A program made the translations under genes and the position numbers. Positions 1 to 6,410 of a stretch of DNA of 7,909 nt are shown here, piece by piece. Position 1 is the first letter of the stretch. Every line of letters begins with the position of its first letter. The DNA comes from JALOOE01 sp964423545 (lineage in GTDB: Bacteria > Chloroflexota > Anaerolineae > CG2-30-64-16): NCBI GenBank assembly GCA_964423545.1, contig CAYRFV010000263.1:1-7909 (forward strand), written 5' to 3'. Below the pieces are notes generated by a model. It did not search any database. It was not told the origin of the DNA and saw nothing but the letters and a program-made list of their open reading frames with translations.

Positions 1-114
1 CCAGGTCGCGGCAACCCTTGCGAAGTCACCCTGCGGCGACTGGATGCAGCCGACGAAGGTCGGCTTTGCGCTGGTCGCAGCGGTTTCTAACCGCCCGACC
101 GTGTGGCTTGGCAT
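1..114 (-). CDS. Possible N-terminal fragment of an unidentified protein running off the left edge
   Basis: An open frame starts at the ATG at 114 and stays open to the window edge (38 codons, beginning MPSHTVGRLETAATSAKP). An in-frame TAG lies shortly upstream, so this ATG is the only possible start. It would be the next gene after the HAD phosphatase on the same strand, 83 bp beyond its stop. Support is weak: there is no clear Shine-Dalgarno sequence close to the ATG, I recognise no family, and the piece is too short to judge codon bias. The stretch can also form two hairpins: a 7-bp stem at 48-65 with a 4-nt loop, and a two-part stem at 73-100. That would fit non-coding DNA equally well. 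A plus-strand frame ending with TGA at 119-121 is an equally unproven alternative. Confidence 0.22.
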   Translation of the reverse strand, partial: MPSHTVGRLETAATSAKPTFVGCIQSPQGDFARVAATW

Positions 115-154
115 TACTTGACCGACGTTCTAGCGCTCCGAGGCCAACGCCTCT

Positions 155-185
155 CGCGACGGCGGCCACTCGTTCTCGCGTCGCG
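155..185 (-). other. Hairpin-forming inverted repeat just downstream of the HAD gene
   Basis: CGCGACG at 155-161 is complementary to CGTCGCG at 179-185, giving a 7-bp GC-rich stem with a 17-nt loop, 13 nt beyond the HAD stop codon. No T-run follows on the minus strand, so it is not a classical intrinsic terminator. It could protect the mRNA 3' end, or be chance in GC-rich DNA. Confidence 0.22.
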
Positions 186-197
186 TTCCGGCAATTC

Positions 198-998
198 TCA
201 GCCGAAGTAGGCACGCGCCAGCTCCGCCAGGTCAGCGAAGACCCAGTCCGGTGGGGGCGACATGGCGGCGAAATCCTCAGCCGTCCCGGCGCCCGACAGC
301 ACGCCGATCGTGCGTATGCCGGCGCGCTGGCCGCCGAGGATGTCGGTCTCACCGCGATCGCCGATGACGGCCGTGGCCTGCGCCTCCGTGCCGAGCGCAC
401 GCAGGGCATGCCAGAAGACATTGGGCGAGGGCTTGCCGAACACCACGGGCTGGACGTCGGTTGCGATCACCAGGAACCCCACGATGGCGCCCGCGCCAGG
501 CGTCAGACCTGCCTCGGTGGGGAGGGTGCTGTCGGTGTTGGTGGCGAAGAAGGGCGCGCCCCGGCGGATGGCCAGCGCCGCCTCCCGCAGCCGCGCGTAG
601 GTTGCCTGCCGGTCGATGCCCACGACGACCACATCGGCGTCGCAATAGTTCTCGACCAGGGTGAAGCCGCTGCGAAGGAGCGCGACGCGGATGCCCTCCT
701 CGCCAATGAGGAGGACCCGGCGTCCCTGGACGGCCTGGCTGACCTCCGCCGCAGCGACCTCGGCCGAGGTCAGCACCTCGCCGGCCGTCGCAGGGATGCC
801 CATCCCGGCCAGGCGCGCCGCGACTTTGTCGGGCGGCGTCGAAGAATTGTTGGTGAGGTAGATGAACGGGATCCCTGCTCGGCGGAGATCGGCGATGAAT
901 TCCGGCGCGCCGGGCACAACCTCCCGGCCGCGGTAGATGACGCCATCCAGGTCCAGGATGAAACCGCGCAAAGCACGCAGTTGTTGCACGTTAGCCAT
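198..998 (-). CDS. HAD-superfamily class IIA (NagD-like) sugar-phosphate phosphatase
   Basis: A 266-residue cytosolic phosphohydrolase of the NagD/4-nitrophenylphosphatase/phosphoglycolate phosphatase type. All HAD motifs are visible: motif I DLDGV at 16-20 with nucleophile D16 and acid D18; motif II LTNN at 48-51; motif III lysine K189 in FGKPSP; motif IV GDRGETD at 213-219 with Mg-binding D214 and D219. The long insert between motifs II and III is the C2 cap of class IIA enzymes. I chose the ATG at 998, not the in-frame ATG at 1028, because GAGGAG lies 4 nt upstream of it and the family begins close to motif I. Its start overlaps the end of the preceding membrane-protein gene by 8 bp, which suggests translational coupling downstream of pfkA. 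The exact substrate cannot be read from sequence; a glycolytic or sugar-phosphate by-product would fit the neighbourhood. Confidence 0.9.
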   Translation of the reverse strand: MANVQQLRALRGFILDLDGVIYRGREVVPGAPEFIADLRRAGIPFIYLTNNSSTPPDKVAARLAGMGIPATAGEVLTSAEVAAAEVSQAVQGRRVLLIGEEGIRVALLRSGFTLVENYCDADVVVVGIDRQATYARLREAALAIRRGAPFFATNTDSTLPTEAGLTPGAGAIVGFLVIATDVQPVVFGKPSPNVFWHALRALGTEAQATAVIGDRGETDILGGQRAGIRTIGVLSGAGTAEDFAAMSPPPDWVFADLAELARAYFG

Positions 999-1266
999 TC
1001 TGCTCCTCGGCCAGATCGTTCTCCACATCCACCACGGCGGTGGCCACCGCCCAGCTCACCACGCCCCAACTGCCGCCGGAGATCAGCAGCGCCAGGAAGA
1101 TCGATGCCGGATTGAGCGGCACCGCGCCGCGCGCGATGCCCACAACGGCAAGCGCCATGCCCAAGGCGGCGAAGATCAGTCCCACGCGCAGCGGCAGGCT
1201 GAGGCGACGCAGGCTGAGACGACGCAGGCTGAGGCGATGCCACGAAGAACCACGGCTCTCTGTCAT
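991..1266 (-). CDS. Small two-helix membrane protein, function unknown
   Basis: A 91-residue protein of no family I recognise. Residues 1-27 are a basic, Arg-rich tail containing three copies of an RLSLR-type pentapeptide. Two hydrophobic helices follow at about 28-46 and 54-79, then a short acidic tail (VENDLAEEQNG). By the positive-inside rule both ends should be cytoplasmic. The gene begins 3 bp after the pfkA stop, with GGAG 9 nt before the ATG, and its end overlaps the HAD start by 8 bp. That tight packing is the best evidence that it is real. A different frame from the ATG at 1273 overlaps the pfkA stop but gives an Arg/Ala/Ser-rich sequence without helices, and I prefer the frame given here. 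A role in anchoring or regulating its operon partners is only a guess. Confidence 0.68.
   Translation of the reverse strand: MTESRGSSWHRLSLRRLSLRRLSLPLRVGLIFAALGMALAVVGIARGAVPLNPASIFLALLISGGSWGVVSWAVATAVVDVENDLAEEQNG
1194..1238. repeat. Three tandem 15-bp repeats inside the small membrane-protein gene
   Basis: Three consecutive copies of GCAGGCTGAGGCGAC lie at 1194-1208, 1209-1223 and 1224-1238; the second and third each differ from the first by one base. The unit is a multiple of three, so copy-number change keeps the reading frame and only alters the number of RLSLR-type pentapeptides in the basic N-terminal tail. Confidence 0.92.
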
Positions 1267-1269
1267 CGT

Positions 1270-2322
1270 TCATTTCTCCAGAATCTGCGCCAGAGTCACG
1301 AGACTCATGTCAAGCGGCTTTCCCTTGCCCACCACGTCGGACAGCGGCGTCGCCGCGACTTCGTTCTTGTACAGGCCGACCAGCACGCCGGTTTCGCCAC
1401 GGGCTAGCTGTGCGACGGCTGCCGCGCCCAGACGCGTGGCCAGAAGGCGGTCGGCCGCCGTCGGAGCGCCGCCCCGCTGCACATGGCCGAGGATCGTGGT
1501 GCGCAGGTCAAAACCGAGGCGCTCCCGGTTTTCCACGAAGTAGCTCGCCAGCTTCTCGGCATTGTACTTCGCCCCTTCGGCCACAACAACGAGCGCGTGA
1601 GGCTTCCCGCGCTCGTACGCAGTCCTCAGCTTCTCCGCGATCTCTTCAGGCTCCGTTTCGACTTCGGGGATGGCGACTGCTTCGGCGCCGCCCGCAATGG
1701 CCGACATGAGCGCCAGGTAGCCGCAATTGCGGCCCATCACCTCGACGAGGAACGCCCGGTGGTGAGACGAAGCCGTGGTCTTGAGCCGGTCGATCGCTTC
1801 GAGGGCGATATTCAGGGCCGTGTCGACGCCGATGGTGATCTCAGAGCCGCACAGATCGTTGTCGATGGTTGATGCGACCCCAACGACCGGATACCCCATC
1901 TCCGAGAGGGCGTGCGCGCCGGACTGAGAACCGTTGCCGCCAATCACCACCAGCGCATCGATGCCACGCCGGTCCAGGATCGCGATCGCCTGCCGCCGGC
2001 CTTCCACCGAGCGAAACTCGGCACAGCGCGCGCTGCCCAGCATGGTCCCGCCCTGGCCGATGATGCCGCCGACGTCACGGCGCCCCAGCGGTTTCATGTC
2101 GTCCGTCATCAGCCCCACGTAGCCGTGAATCACGCCGAACATCTGCCAGCCCAGCTCAACCCCGGTGCGAACGACCGAGCGGATCGCGGCATTCATGCCG
2201 GGTGCGTCACCGCCGCTGGTCAGCACGGCGACGCGCCGGATCGGCGGCCGACCTCGGGCCGGACCCGGCTGTGCCCACCCCTGTTTAGGCTCGCTCACGG
2301 CAGCGAGGAGATCCACACCCAT
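1270..2322 (-). CDS. pfkA: 6-phosphofructokinase (ATP-PFK family, PfkA-like)
   Basis: A 350-residue enzyme phosphorylating fructose 6-phosphate to the 1,6-bisphosphate, the committed step of glycolysis. Visible motifs: TSGGDAPGMNAA at 35-46 (nucleotide-binding loop), GGNGS at 128-132, TIDND at 152-156 with catalytic base D154, SSH-x-R at 185-189, MGR at 196-198, E249, R274, and GHVQRGG at 279-285. These align with E. coli D127, R162, M169-R171, E222, R243 and H249. G131 (E. coli G104) points to ATP rather than pyrophosphate. Two positions are atypical: N130 replaces D103, and S151 replaces G124. About 27 residues precede the usual start, but AAGGAG lies 9 nt before the ATG at 2322, so I kept it. 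It lies downstream of recJ across a 78-bp gap with a large palindrome, and just before the small membrane protein. Confidence 0.94.
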   Translation of the reverse strand: MGVDLLAAVSEPKQGWAQPGPARGRPPIRRVAVLTSGGDAPGMNAAIRSVVRTGVELGWQMFGVIHGYVGLMTDDMKPLGRRDVGGIIGQGGTMLGSARCAEFRSVEGRRQAIAILDRRGIDALVVIGGNGSQSGAHALSEMGYPVVGVASTIDNDLCGSEITIGVDTALNIALEAIDRLKTTASSHHRAFLVEVMGRNCGYLALMSAIAGGAEAVAIPEVETEPEEIAEKLRTAYERGKPHALVVVAEGAKYNAEKLASYFVENRERLGFDLRTTILGHVQRGGAPTAADRLLATRLGAAAVAQLARGETGVLVGLYKNEVAATPLSDVVGKGKPLDMSLVTLAQILEK

Positions 2323-2339
2323 CGAGATCCTCTCCTTTT

Positions 2340-2420
2340 TTCGCCCGACCCAGTGGCCGGCCGGGCCAGTGGCCGGCCGGCGCCACTGGCCCGGCCGGCG
2401 CTACTGGGCCGCGGGGCGAA
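2340..2420. repeat. Large composite GC-rich palindrome between recJ and pfkA
   Basis: The core is a perfect 18-bp inverted repeat: GCCGGCCGGGCCAGTGGC at 2356-2373 pairs with 2382-2399 around the 8-nt loop CGGCCGGC. After a small internal loop, CCCAGT (2349-2354) pairs with ACTGGG (2403-2408). Further out, TTCGCCC (2340-2346) pairs with GGGCGAA (2414-2420). That is 31 potential base pairs in 81 nt. The left half is itself a tandem repeat of a 16-bp unit (2350-2365 and 2366-2381, one mismatch). The right outer part overlaps the recJ stop and last codons. In mRNA the structure would end a few bases upstream of the pfkA Shine-Dalgarno site. It is followed by an A-run, not a U-run, on the minus strand, so it is not a standard terminator. 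An RNA-processing or stabilising element, or a REP-like repeat, is possible. Confidence 0.88.
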
Positions 2421-4158
2421 TGTCCCTGACATTCAGTTGCAAGCGCCGCTCGCCATTGAACTCGTTGGCCTCTACCGTGTAGGCCAGATCGAACCGCCGC
2501 GGCAACTGCCCGGCCCATCCTCCCATCCGGAAGGCGATTGCGTCGAGCACGCGGCGGGCGTTCGGGCCGATGCCGTTCGGATCGCGCACGGCCAACTTCA
2601 GGTGCTGCCCATCGTGACCGACCGTCCGAGGGGGCCAGGCAGCCTCCAACCCGGTCGTGGCGAACAGCGGCTGGGGATTGGCGTAACCGCACGGCTCGAG
2701 CTGCGCCAGCAGTCCGTGCAGCGCCCAGTCGATGTCGTCCAGTTCGATGACGGCATCGACGGAGAGCGACGGCGCCAGCTCGCGACCTGCCAGCTTGCGT
2801 CCCGCGATCGCATCGAGGCGGGCCTGCAGCAGCGGCACTTTCTCGTTGGCCACGGTGAAGCCGGCGGCCGCCGCATGGCCACCATAGCGGCGTAGAAGGT
2901 CCCGGCACTCGTCCAGCGCCTCGGTGATGTTGAACTCGGCGATGCTCCGCGCCGAGCCATGCGCTTCCTCTGGGCCGGCATGGGCGACGAGCGCCGGGCG
3001 ATAGTACTCTTCGGTGAGCCGGCCGGCCACCAACCCGACCACACCGGGATTGAAGCTTGCATGGGAGACGAGGAACAGATAACCGGAGCCTGGGCTGGCT
3101 TCGATCTGCGCCTTCGCCTGCGCCACCATCTCCTGGGTCAGACGCTGTCGCTCGAGGTTGAGCCGGCCGAGCTCTTCGGCGAAGGGCCTGGCCGTGAGCG
3201 GATCCGGCGCCGTCAGCAGCTTGTAGCTGGTCTCTGCCGTTGCGAGCCGGCCGGCGGCATTGAGCCGGGGCCCGAGAACGAACCCGATCGTTGCGGAATC
3301 GACCTTGGCTGGCGTCAGTCGGGCCTCGTCCATCATGGCTTGGATGCCCGGCCGGCGGGGTTGGCGCAGCTCCGCCAGGCCCCGCTGCACCAGGAAGCGG
3401 TTCTCCCCCAGGAGCGGCGCCAGATCAGCCACGGTTCCGAGCGCGACCAGGTCGAGCAGATCGCGCTCCTCCAGCATCACGGGGATCGCACCTACAGGCT
3501 CGTCGCGCTCCGCAAGCAGCAGCGCCTGGGCGACCTTGAAGGCGATGCCGACCCCCGCCAGGTCTTTGTACGGGTAGGGGTCGCCCTGCCGTTTGGGATT
3601 TATGACGGCCAAGGCCGGCGGCAGGTGCTCGATATCGGCGCCATCGCGGAAAATGGAATGATGATCGGTGACGATCATGTCGAGGCCGATGGCGTTACCG
3701 TAGGCCACCTCGTCCGGGGAGCGGATGCCGCAGTCCACGGTGATGACGAGGCGTGCGCCCCAACCGCTGATCCGATCGAGGGCGTCGCAGTTCAGCCCGT
3801 AGCCCTCATCAACGCGGTGGGGGATGTAGGGGAGGACCTGCGCCCCGAAGCCTTGCAGGGTTTCCACCAGCAGCGCAGTGGCGGTCACACCGTCCGCGTC
3901 GAAATCGCCGTAGACGATCACCAACTCGGAGTGGCGGATCGCCTGCCGGATGCGATCGACCGCGCGCCCCATGCCAAGCAGCCGAAACGGGTCGTGGAAG
4001 AGCGGACGTCCGGTCAGAAAAGCGTCAACCTCGGCAGGATCCGTGACACCCCGGTTGAAAAGAATCTGGGCGATCAAGTTGTGAACGTGAGAAAGTCGCT
4101 CCCGTTGGCGGGGCGGCACAGGCGGCGCGATATCCCAGTGTTTGGCGGTCGGCAGCAT
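2401..4158 (-). CDS. recJ: Single-stranded-DNA-specific exonuclease RecJ
   Basis: A 585-residue 5'-to-3' ssDNA exonuclease acting in RecF-pathway recombination, mismatch repair and base-excision repair. Order of motifs: DFDADG at 85-90 (DHH motif I), TVDCG at 140-144 (II), TDHH at 164-167 (III), GTVADLAPL at 241-249 with a metal-binding Asp at 245 (IV), then a DHHA1 domain with GSARS at 401-405 and YGGHAAAAGF at 425-434. Residues from about 465 to the end fit the C-terminal OB-fold that binds ssDNA. Length matches the usual 560-590 residues, and no catalytic residue is missing. The start at 4158 has GAGG 4 nt upstream. It is the first gene of the minus-strand operon, divergent from fmt, driven by the extended -10 at 4197-4205. 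Its stop codon lies inside the palindrome that precedes pfkA. Confidence 0.97.
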   Translation of the reverse strand: MLPTAKHWDIAPPVPPRQRERLSHVHNLIAQILFNRGVTDPAEVDAFLTGRPLFHDPFRLLGMGRAVDRIRQAIRHSELVIVYGDFDADGVTATALLVETLQGFGAQVLPYIPHRVDEGYGLNCDALDRISGWGARLVITVDCGIRSPDEVAYGNAIGLDMIVTDHHSIFRDGADIEHLPPALAVINPKRQGDPYPYKDLAGVGIAFKVAQALLLAERDEPVGAIPVMLEERDLLDLVALGTVADLAPLLGENRFLVQRGLAELRQPRRPGIQAMMDEARLTPAKVDSATIGFVLGPRLNAAGRLATAETSYKLLTAPDPLTARPFAEELGRLNLERQRLTQEMVAQAKAQIEASPGSGYLFLVSHASFNPGVVGLVAGRLTEEYYRPALVAHAGPEEAHGSARSIAEFNITEALDECRDLLRRYGGHAAAAGFTVANEKVPLLQARLDAIAGRKLAGRELAPSLSVDAVIELDDIDWALHGLLAQLEPCGYANPQPLFATTGLEAAWPPRTVGHDGQHLKLAVRDPNGIGPNARRVLDAIAFRMGGWAGQLPRRFDLAYTVEANEFNGERRLQLNVRDIRPAAQ

Positions 4159-4196
4159 GCATCCTCGGACGGAATCGGTTCGGTGAATCGCGAACG

Positions 4197-4205
4197 ATTA
4201 TAGCA
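4197..4205 (-). promoter_or_regulatory. Extended -10 promoter for recJ and its operon
   Basis: On the minus strand TGCTATAAT matches the extended -10 consensus TGnTATAAT exactly (TATAAT at 4202 down to 4197). No good -35 is seen 16-18 bp upstream, only TTTCGC- or TTCGCG-like hexamers, as is common when the extended -10 compensates. Predicted transcription start is near 4190, giving a leader of about 30 nt before the recJ ATG. Confidence 0.7.
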
Positions 4206-4259
4206 AGCCTGCGCCAAATCGCGAAACGCGGCCGTGCGCGCCACCGGGCGCTGGCGCGC

Positions 4260-4287
4260 TTGACAGTGCTCTGCGGCGACCTATAAT
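4260..4287 (+). promoter_or_regulatory. Consensus sigma-70-type promoter for fmt
   Basis: TTGACA at 4260-4265 and TATAAT at 4282-4287 are both perfect consensus hexamers, separated by 16 bp (1 bp below the optimum). Transcription should begin near 4294, leaving a leader of roughly 42 nt before the fmt ATG. It is divergent from the recJ promoter, with the two -10 boxes about 80 bp apart. Confidence 0.88.
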
Positions 4288-4303
4288 CCCACGACAGCAG
4301 CGG

Positions 4304-4320
4304 TTGCCGGTCGCCGGCAA
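4304..4320 (+). other. Hairpin in the fmt leader, just upstream of the ribosome binding site
   Basis: TTGCCGG (4304-4310) pairs with CCGGCAA (4314-4320) around the loop TCG, giving a perfect 7-bp stem. It lies between the predicted start of transcription and the Shine-Dalgarno GGGGAGG at 4325-4331, which it leaves free. It may stabilise the 5' end of the mRNA; no regulatory partner can be inferred. Confidence 0.5.
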
Positions 4321-4335
4321 GCCAGGGGAGGCGAG

Positions 4336-5274
4336 ATGACACGCGTTGTGTTCATGGGGACGCCCGAATTTGCCGTTCCATCGCTGGAGGCCCTGATTCG
4401 CGCGCATTTTGACGTGGTCGGGGTGCTCACGCGCCAGGATCAGCCCTCCGGTCGGGGCCAGCAGATCGGGCCATCCCCGGTGAAGCGGGTGGGCGTCGCG
4501 CACCGGCTTCCGATTCTGCAGCCGCGCAGCCTGCGCACCGCGGAAGCGCAGGGCGCACTGGCCGCTCTTGCGCCCGATCTGATCGTGGTGGCAGCCTATG
4601 GGCTGATTCTCCCGCAGGCCGTGCTTGATCTGCCGCGGTTCGGCTGCGTCAATGTCCACGGCTCACGTCTGCCGCGCCATCGCGGCGCGGCGCCCATTGC
4701 CGCTGCGATTCTGGCAGGCGATGCGGAGACGGGCGTGACGATCATGCTGATGGACGCCGGCGTGGACACCGGACCGGTTCTGAGCGCGGCAGCGATGGCC
4801 ATTGCCCCCGACGATACGACAGGCTCCCTCACTGCGAAGCTGGCGCGCCTTGGGGGTGAGCTTCTGGTCGCGACCCTGGCGAGCTATCTGGCCGGGGAGA
4901 TCGCACCCCGGCCGCAGGCATCAGAGAATGCATCTTATGCACCGCGTATCGAGAAGGATGCCGGACTGATCGACTGGCGTGAGCCGGCCGCGCTGATCGA
5001 GCGGAGAGTGCGCGCCTATCAGCCGTGGCCCTCGGCGTACACTTTGTGGAACGGCCAGCGGGTGAAGCTTCTGCGAACGCACGTCGGCGCAAGCGGGCGA
5101 GAAGGGGGAGAGCCGGGCAGAGTGGTCGCCGGCGAACGAGGCCAGGTGGGCGTGATCGCCGGTGAGGGCCTGCTGTGGCTCGATGAGTTGCAGGCGGCCG
5201 GCAAGCGGCCCATGGCCGCCTCCGCGTACTTGGCCGGAGCAAGAGGCTTTGTTGGGAGCAAGCTGGGCGCTTAG
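4336..5274 (+). CDS. fmt: Methionyl-tRNA formyltransferase
   Basis: A 312-residue cytosolic enzyme that transfers a formyl group from 10-formyltetrahydrofolate to initiator Met-tRNA. The N-terminal formyltransferase Rossmann fold shows FMGTPEFAVPSL at 6-17, AYGLILP at 87-93, and the catalytic triad N106, H108 and D144 in VNVHGS and AGVDTGP, with the usual spacing. PSPVK at 46-50 is also typical. The C-terminal domain with IDWREPA and RAYQPWPSA binds tRNA. Length matches the E. coli enzyme (about 315). The start at 4336 has GGGGAGG 4 nt upstream. One oddity is R111 in HGSRLPR, where most homologues have Leu (SLLPR). The peptide deformylase gene def, often adjacent, is not beside it; fmt appears monocistronic, with recJ divergent on one side and phyH convergent on the other. 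Confidence 0.97.
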   Translation: MTRVVFMGTPEFAVPSLEALIRAHFDVVGVLTRQDQPSGRGQQIGPSPVKRVGVAHRLPILQPRSLRTAEAQGALAALAPDLIVVAAYGLILPQAVLDLPRFGCVNVHGSRLPRHRGAAPIAAAILAGDAETGVTIMLMDAGVDTGPVLSAAAMAIAPDDTTGSLTAKLARLGGELLVATLASYLAGEIAPRPQASENASYAPRIEKDAGLIDWREPAALIERRVRAYQPWPSAYTLWNGQRVKLLRTHVGASGREGGEPGRVVAGERGQVGVIAGEGLLWLDELQAAGKRPMAASAYLAGARGFVGSKLGA

Positions 5275-5302
5275 GCGCCAGGGAGCCACATCCCCCTGGC
5301 GC
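5275..5302. terminator. Terminator-like hairpin between convergent fmt and phyH
   Basis: GCGCCAGGG (5275-5283) pairs perfectly with CCCTGGCGC (5294-5302), a 9-bp GC-rich stem with a 10-nt loop starting directly after the fmt stop codon. It fills most of the 41-bp gap between convergent genes, where a bidirectional terminator is expected. No T-run follows on either strand, so termination may be inefficient or factor-assisted. Confidence 0.55.
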
Positions 5303-5315
5303 AAGGCCCGCGCTG

Positions 5316-6290
5316 CTACATCGGCATCATGTCGCCGTCGACTGCCATCATCCGCACCGGCGTTCGGGATTCCCCCTCGGCGACGGTCGACGTGTAAACC
5401 GGCGTGCCGAACTTGGGTTCAGCGAAGGGCAGATGGCTTCTTCCGCGCGCCAGGATATGCAGGTGGTTGGCAGCCTCCCCTTCCCACGGCTGCCCGTGGT
5501 TCCACGGGACCCATGAACGGGCATTGCAGTAGTGCGAGACGAATGCGCGGCGGAACCGATCGGAGGTGCGGTTGCGATAAGACCGGTGCAGCAGATGACT
5601 GTGGAAGAAGATCACGTCGCCCGGGTCGCAGACCACGGGGATCGGTTCCGGGTGCTTCCTGACGACGCGGGACAGCGTGTTGATCGAATCATCCAGGACG
5701 CTGACGTTCTCCACATCCTCCAGATCCTCGAAAGATTCGTCGGTGTGCAGGGGCGTGCGGCGGTCGGCCGTCGGATAGATCGGTTCGGCGTGCGACCCGG
5801 GAATCACCCACAGGCAGCCGTTCTCCTCGTCTGCACGATCCAGCGCCATCCATGCGCCGATGAGCGTATCGGGCAGCGAGGGGATGTAATAGGCGTCCTG
5901 GTGCCAGCCCTGCCCGCCCATCCCCGGTGGGTTAAGAAAGAGCATGGTCTGTAGGGCAAGCACGTCCGGCCCGATCAGCGCCTCCAGGACGTCGATCACG
6001 GGTGGGTGGAGGAAATACTTCTCGGCCACGGCGTGGTGGCGGTGAATCATGTGAATGCGCGAAAAACGTGCGTAGCGTTCCGAGTCGGTCGCCTCGAAGT
6101 GCAACGGCCGAGCGCCAGGCGCGTCGATGCGGCCATGCAGGAGGTCCTCGGCGTAGCGCTTGAGCTCGTCGACGGCGTCCAGGCCTGCGAGTCCACGCAC
6201 GACCGTGAACCCATCGCGGTGATAGTCGAAATACTGTGACACTTTGACGCGATATCGACCGGGATGGCTGTCATTCTGAGGATGATTCAT
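5316..6290 (-). CDS. Phytanoyl-CoA dioxygenase (PhyH) family Fe(II)/2-oxoglutarate oxygenase
   Basis: A 324-residue protein of the PhyH superfamily, which hydroxylates substrates with O2 and 2-oxoglutarate at a mononuclear iron. The iron-binding facial triad is visible: H130 and D132 in GWHQDAYY, and H235 in SHLLHRS. R245, ten residues after H235, is placed to bind the 2-oxoglutarate carboxylate. DEENGCLWVIPGSH at 154-167 is a strong family signature. The name does not establish a phytanoyl-CoA substrate: bacterial members act on many small molecules, including ectoine and natural-product intermediates. I chose the ATG at 6290; GGGAGG lies 12 nt upstream, a long spacing. An in-frame TTG at 6347 would add 19 residues but lacks a Shine-Dalgarno site. 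No convincing promoter is seen in the 120 bp upstream. It follows the larA-like gene on the same strand and converges with fmt. Confidence 0.9.
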   Translation of the reverse strand: MNHPQNDSHPGRYRVKVSQYFDYHRDGFTVVRGLAGLDAVDELKRYAEDLLHGRIDAPGARPLHFEATDSERYARFSRIHMIHRHHAVAEKYFLHPPVIDVLEALIGPDVLALQTMLFLNPPGMGGQGWHQDAYYIPSLPDTLIGAWMALDRADEENGCLWVIPGSHAEPIYPTADRRTPLHTDESFEDLEDVENVSVLDDSINTLSRVVRKHPEPIPVVCDPGDVIFFHSHLLHRSYRNRTSDRFRRAFVSHYCNARSWVPWNHGQPWEGEAANHLHILARGRSHLPFAEPKFGTPVYTSTVAEGESRTPVRMMAVDGDMMPM

Positions 6291-6377
6291 GGTTGCGTGA
6301 TGCCTCCCTGTGACGGAGCAGTGTTGTTGAAAGTATCTCTCTCGCAATGCGGCGGTTCAGTAGCATTCCTTACATAA

Positions 6378-6394
6378 ACACCGTCCCACGGTGC
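6378..6394 (-). terminator. Possible intrinsic terminator of the larA-like gene
   Basis: On the minus strand CACCGT-GGG-ACGGTG forms a 6-bp stem (6379-6393), extended by a G-U pair at the ends, and is followed by TTTAT. It starts 17 nt past the stop codon of the larA-like gene. The stem and T-tract are both short, so this is a weak terminator that may let some transcription pass into phyH. Confidence 0.42.
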
Positions 6395-6410
6395 ACCTGC
6401 ATCGCGGCGC

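Noticed and set aside
18..1115. 365-codon plus-strand open frame opposite the HAD gene
   Set aside because: It is Arg/Ala/Pro-rich with no motif and lies antisense to a well-supported HAD phosphatase and the membrane-protein gene; long antisense frames are expected at this GC content.
770..1273. Alternative 167-codon minus-strand frame whose ATG overlaps the pfkA stop
   Set aside because: The ATGA-like overlap looks attractive, but the product is low-complexity, has no helices, and would run across the HAD start in the wrong frame. The 91-residue frame has a better-placed ribosome site.
2350..2381. 16-bp tandem repeats as a CRISPR or mini-satellite array
   Set aside because: There are only two direct copies with no spacers, and the arrangement is better explained as part of a palindrome.
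2340..2420. Rho-independent terminator for recJ
   Set aside because: On the recJ strand the stem is followed by an A-run, not a T-run; in the other orientation no T-run follows either.
2959..4203. 414-codon plus-strand open frame opposite recJ, and similarly 1912-2895 opposite pfkA and recJ
   Set aside because: Both lie antisense to genes with complete catalytic motifs and have no recognisable domain; they are GC-driven shadows.
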